A stretch of 8,470 bases of DNA, from assembly GCA_947445425.1 (NCBI GenBank), contig CANFFA010000080.1, positions 1-8,470 of the forward strand, given 5' to 3'. Shown in pieces: positions 6,851 through 8,470 of the stretch. The notes under the pieces were generated by a model. That model was not told the origin of the DNA and ran no database searches. It saw only the letters and a program-made list of their open reading frames with translations. The translations under genes and the position numbers were made by a program. The DNA comes from Paludibacteraceae bacterium. GTDB lineage: Bacteria > Bacteroidota > Bacteroidia > Bacteroidales > Paludibacteraceae. Numbering within the stretch: the first letter of the stretch is position 1; each line of letters starts with the position of its first letter.

Positions 6851-8109
6851 TGTTTGCATTAATTGACTGTAATAATTTTTACGCATCTTGCGAAAGGGTA
6901 TTTCGCCCCGACTTGAATGCTAAGCCCATTGTCATTCTTTCGAATAACGACGGCTGTGTTATCGCACGAAGCAATGAAGCCAAGGACTTAGGCATTCCGA
7001 TGGGTGCGCCGGCATTTAAATACAAACAAATTTTCGAACAACACAAGGTTCATGTTTTTTCGTCCAATTTTGCGCTTTATGGCGACCTGAGCAATAGGGT
7101 AATGAGTGTAATGAGCAGCTTTTGCCCTAAAATGGAGATTTACAGCGTCGACGAGGCATTTCTAGATTTTAGAGGATTTGAATTACACGATTTGAAATCC
7201 TTGGGTCTTCAAATAAAAGAAAAAGTAGAGCAGTGGACAGGAATACCCGTTTCTGTAGGCTTTGCTCCAACCAAAACACTTGCCAAAGCTGCCAATAGAA
7301 TTGCTAAAAAATACCCTCAACAAACCAAAGGGGTACATTTAATTGACACAGAAGCGCTGCGAATCAAAGCATTGAACTGGCTAGACGTCGGTGATGTTTG
7401 GGGCATTGGTCGAAAGCATGCCGCACGCTTGAAGGACAATGGTATTCATACCGCTTTAAGATTTACGGAGTTAGACGACAATTGGATCAAAAAAAATATG
7501 TCGATAGTGGAACTACGACTAAAGCGGGAGTTACAAGGCATTCCGACACTAGAGTTGGAGGATGTTCAAAATAAGAAAAGCATTGCCACCACACGCACTT
7601 TCGAAACGAATTACACGGAACTAGAACAGATAAAAGAGCGTGTGGCGAGCTTTACAGTATCCTGTGCCTCAAAACTTAGAAAACAAGGATCTTGTTGCAA
7701 CAGCATTATGGTTTTTATCCAAACCAATGGATTCAGAGAAGACCAAGCTCAATACAACCAGAATATTGTTCTTAATTTGCCCTATGCTACAAACTCAAGC
7801 ATAGAATTGGTTCATTTTGCCACACAAGGATTGGAAAGAATTTTCAAAAAAGGATATGCATATAAAAAAGCAGGGGTTGTGGTGATGGATTTTTCGGATG
7901 AAAATAATCAGCAACTGACTCTATTTGAATCGAGAAACGTAAAACACATCTCGCTAATGAAAACCATTGATAAAATTAATGCTTCATTGGGTCAGCAAAA
8001 AGTAAGACTGGCAGTGCAAGCGCCTGGTAGGGTTTGGAGAATGAATCAAGAAAAATTATCCCAAAGATACACTACCAATATTAATGAAATAATAAGCATT
8101 AAGGTATAG
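6850..8109 (+). CDS. umuC: UmuC, Y-family DNA polymerase V catalytic subunit, 419 aa
   Basis: UmuC is the error-prone polymerase that copies past DNA lesions. The start at 6850 gives MFALIDCNNFYASCE, the usual family N-terminus, and 419 aa, close to E. coli UmuC (422). The frame is open back to an ATG at 6814, but that would add 12 unrelated residues inside umuD. Catalytic acids are D6 and the D101-E102 pair in YSVDEAFLDF; Y11 is at the steric-gate position. The helix-hairpin-helix-like WGIGRKHAARL (about 184-194) and the little-finger region follow. A beta-clamp-binding motif, QLTLF, is at 355-359. The last 50 or so residues (INASLGQQKVRLAVQAPGRVWRMNQ...) match the DUF4113 tail of UmuC proteins. 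TAATG at 6848-6852 joins the umuD stop and the umuC start, suggesting translational coupling. No clear terminator follows. Confidence 0.96.
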   Translation: MFALIDCNNFYASCERVFRPDLNAKPIVILSNNDGCVIARSNEAKDLGIPMGAPAFKYKQIFEQHKVHVFSSNFALYGDLSNRVMSVMSSFCPKMEIYSVDEAFLDFRGFELHDLKSLGLQIKEKVEQWTGIPVSVGFAPTKTLAKAANRIAKKYPQQTKGVHLIDTEALRIKALNWLDVGDVWGIGRKHAARLKDNGIHTALRFTELDDNWIKKNMSIVELRLKRELQGIPTLELEDVQNKKSIATTRTFETNYTELEQIKERVASFTVSCASKLRKQGSCCNSIMVFIQTNGFREDQAQYNQNIVLNLPYATNSSIELVHFATQGLERIFKKGYAYKKAGVVVMDFSDENNQQLTLFESRNVKHISLMKTIDKINASLGQQKVRLAVQAPGRVWRMNQEKLSQRYTTNINEIISIKV

Positions 8110-8160
8110 GCAAGCTTATTTCAACATCAGAAACAATACACAATATGAGCTCGCAATATA

Positions 8161-8296
8161 TTAAGATTATAAAATAGGGACACAAGTTTTTTAGAACGCT
8201 AATTTCGCAAATCTACGCAAATAAAGACAATTTAATTTGCGAAATTAGAGTTCTAAAAAGTAATGATTATTTGTGTGCCAGTAGGTATATCTTTAA
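8161..8296. repeat. Large imperfect inverted repeat (about 136 bp)
   Basis: The inner arms 8188-8212 and 8235-8259 are complementary at 24 of 25 positions (TTTTTAGAAC, one mismatch, CTAATTTCGCAAAT) around a 22-base loop. Outer arms GGGACACAA (8177-8185) and TTGTGTGCC (8271-8279) pair at 8 of 9. Beyond these, TTAAGATTATA (8161-8171) roughly matches the complement of TATATCTTTAA (8286-8296). The right side has about nine extra bases between inner and outer arms. CGCAAAT occurs twice on the left (8206 and 8216) and once inverted on the right (8235-8241). No T run follows the stem on either strand, so it is not an ordinary terminator. It could be a small inverted-repeat element or encode a hairpin RNA. 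Confidence 0.8.
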
Positions 8297-8325
8297 GATA
8301 ATCCGCTAATGGCCTATCCCCTATT
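8161..8325 (-). ncRNA. Candidate long-hairpin small RNA read leftward
   Basis: A consensus promoter at 8331-8360 points left, and no open reading frame follows it. A transcript from about 8325 would fold the whole 8161-8296 inverted repeat into one rod: a basal stem with mismatches, an 11-against-2 asymmetric bulge, a 25-bp upper stem and a 22-nt loop. The length (about 165 nt) and rod shape faintly recall 6S RNA, but the bulge is one-sided and I cannot confirm family membership. The 3' end is unclear because no terminator is visible; read-through would be antisense to the end of umuC. This is inference from promoter plus structure. Confidence 0.3.
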
Positions 8326-8330
8326 TCTGA

Positions 8331-8360
8331 CAAAACTATATAAATAGTCCTAAAAAACAA
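8331..8360 (-). promoter_or_regulatory. Leftward consensus promoter with no annotated gene
   Basis: On the minus strand the sequence has TTG (8360-8358), exactly 19 bp, then TAGTTTTG (8338-8331). This is the same spacing and form as the lptG promoter at 6095-6124. It faces the convergent umuC gene across the inverted repeat and lies back to back with the helicase -7 box at 8362-8369, so the two divergent promoters abut. Confidence 0.5.
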
Positions 8361-8361
8361 C

Positions 8362-8369
8362 TACCTTTG
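8362..8369 (+). promoter_or_regulatory. -7 box of the helicase gene
   Basis: TACCTTTG matches the Bacteroidota -7 element TAnnTTTG and is 31 bp before the ATG at 8401. Transcription should start around 8375-8377. No TTG lies 17-23 bp upstream, so the -33 element is missing or degenerate. The region overlaps the -33 end of the leftward promoter. Confidence 0.5.
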
Positions 8370-8372
8370 TAG

Positions 8373-8397
8373 CCTATTTCTCAATTTGAAAAATAGG
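8373..8397 (+). promoter_or_regulatory. Leader hairpin just upstream of the helicase start codon
   Basis: CCTATTT (8373-8379) and AAATAGG (8391-8397) pair perfectly, and the bases between them (TCAA, T, TTGA) can extend the stem after one C-A mismatch. The right arm ends three bases before the ATG and holds the only purine-rich, Shine-Dalgarno-like bases (TAGG), so folding could limit ribosome access. If transcription starts at about 8376, part of the left arm would be lost, which weakens the case. Confidence 0.4.
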
Positions 8398-8400
8398 TAA

Positions 8401-8470
8401 ATGAAAATAACAATGACCTTCACCGACCTCGGAATTAACGAATCTATCGTTCTCGCCCTTCAAGAAAACC
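8401..8470 (+). CDS. Probable DEAD-box RNA helicase, 3'-truncated by the window edge
   Basis: Only 23 residues are visible: MKITMTFTDLGINESIVLAL followed by QEN. The pattern F-x-DLGI-x-x-x-I-x-x-AL-x-E is the usual start of DEAD-box helicases just ahead of the Q motif (GYxxPTPIQ), which would begin a few residues beyond the window. Such enzymes unwind short RNA duplexes in the cytoplasm during ribosome assembly, cold adaptation or mRNA turnover. The start may be the ATG at 8401 or the one at 8413; many family members in this phylum begin at MTF. Promoter and leader are at 8362-8397. None of the ATPase motifs can be seen, so the call rests on the N-terminal pattern alone. Confidence 0.65.
   Translation, partial: MKITMTFTDLGINESIVLALQEN

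Noticed and set aside
8110..8160. Terminator immediately after umuC
   Set aside because: Only short palindromes such as AAGCTT and GAGCTC are seen, without a stable stem or T tract.
8161..8296. Rho-independent terminator for umuC
   Set aside because: The stem is long and has a 22-base loop, but no T run follows it on either strand; its T and A runs are part of the stem.

Overview
The window looks like chromosomal DNA of a Bacteroidota bacterium, most likely a member of the Flavobacteriia. The evidence is low GC, A-rich leaders without Shine-Dalgarno sequences, several promoters of the Bacteroidota form (TTG, about 19 bp, TAnnTTTG), a multi-repeat DUF349 protein, a long LptG-type permease placed directly ahead of ribBA, and a MtfTDLGI-type start of a DEAD-box helicase. 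I cannot name the genus from sequence alone.

Layout. At 1-1128 (+) is dnaJ, missing only about its first eight residues. It converges on a DUF349 repeat protein at 1299-3131 (-). A perfect 30-bp inverted repeat between them should work as a bidirectional terminator, and an array of 7-bp repeats lies just before it. Further right on the minus strand is a tight lptG-ribBA operon (6075 down to 3360, 10-bp gap), transcribed from a good Bacteroidota promoter at 6095-6124. The 328-bp divergent region 6076-6403 holds that promoter, an inverted repeat around it, a second 7-bp repeat array, and a pair of direct repeats at the putative umuD promoter. At 6404-8109 (+) is a complete umuD-umuC operon (DNA polymerase V) with a TAATG stop/start overlap. 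The 291-bp region 8110-8400 holds a large imperfect inverted repeat (8161-8296), a consensus promoter pointing leftward into it, a rightward -7 box, and a leader hairpin just before the helicase gene that runs off the window at 8470.

How the genes fit together. DnaJ is a heat-shock co-chaperone. LptG (envelope lipopolysaccharide export) and RibBA (first steps of riboflavin synthesis) share a transcript for no obvious biochemical reason. UmuD and UmuC form the mutagenic translesion polymerase. The helicase is probably involved in RNA remodelling. All full-length proteins belong to known families and keep their key residues. The least explained part of the window is 8161-8397, where a promoter, a long-hairpin candidate RNA and a structured helicase leader lie side by side. 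The regulatory calls are read by eye and are hypotheses.
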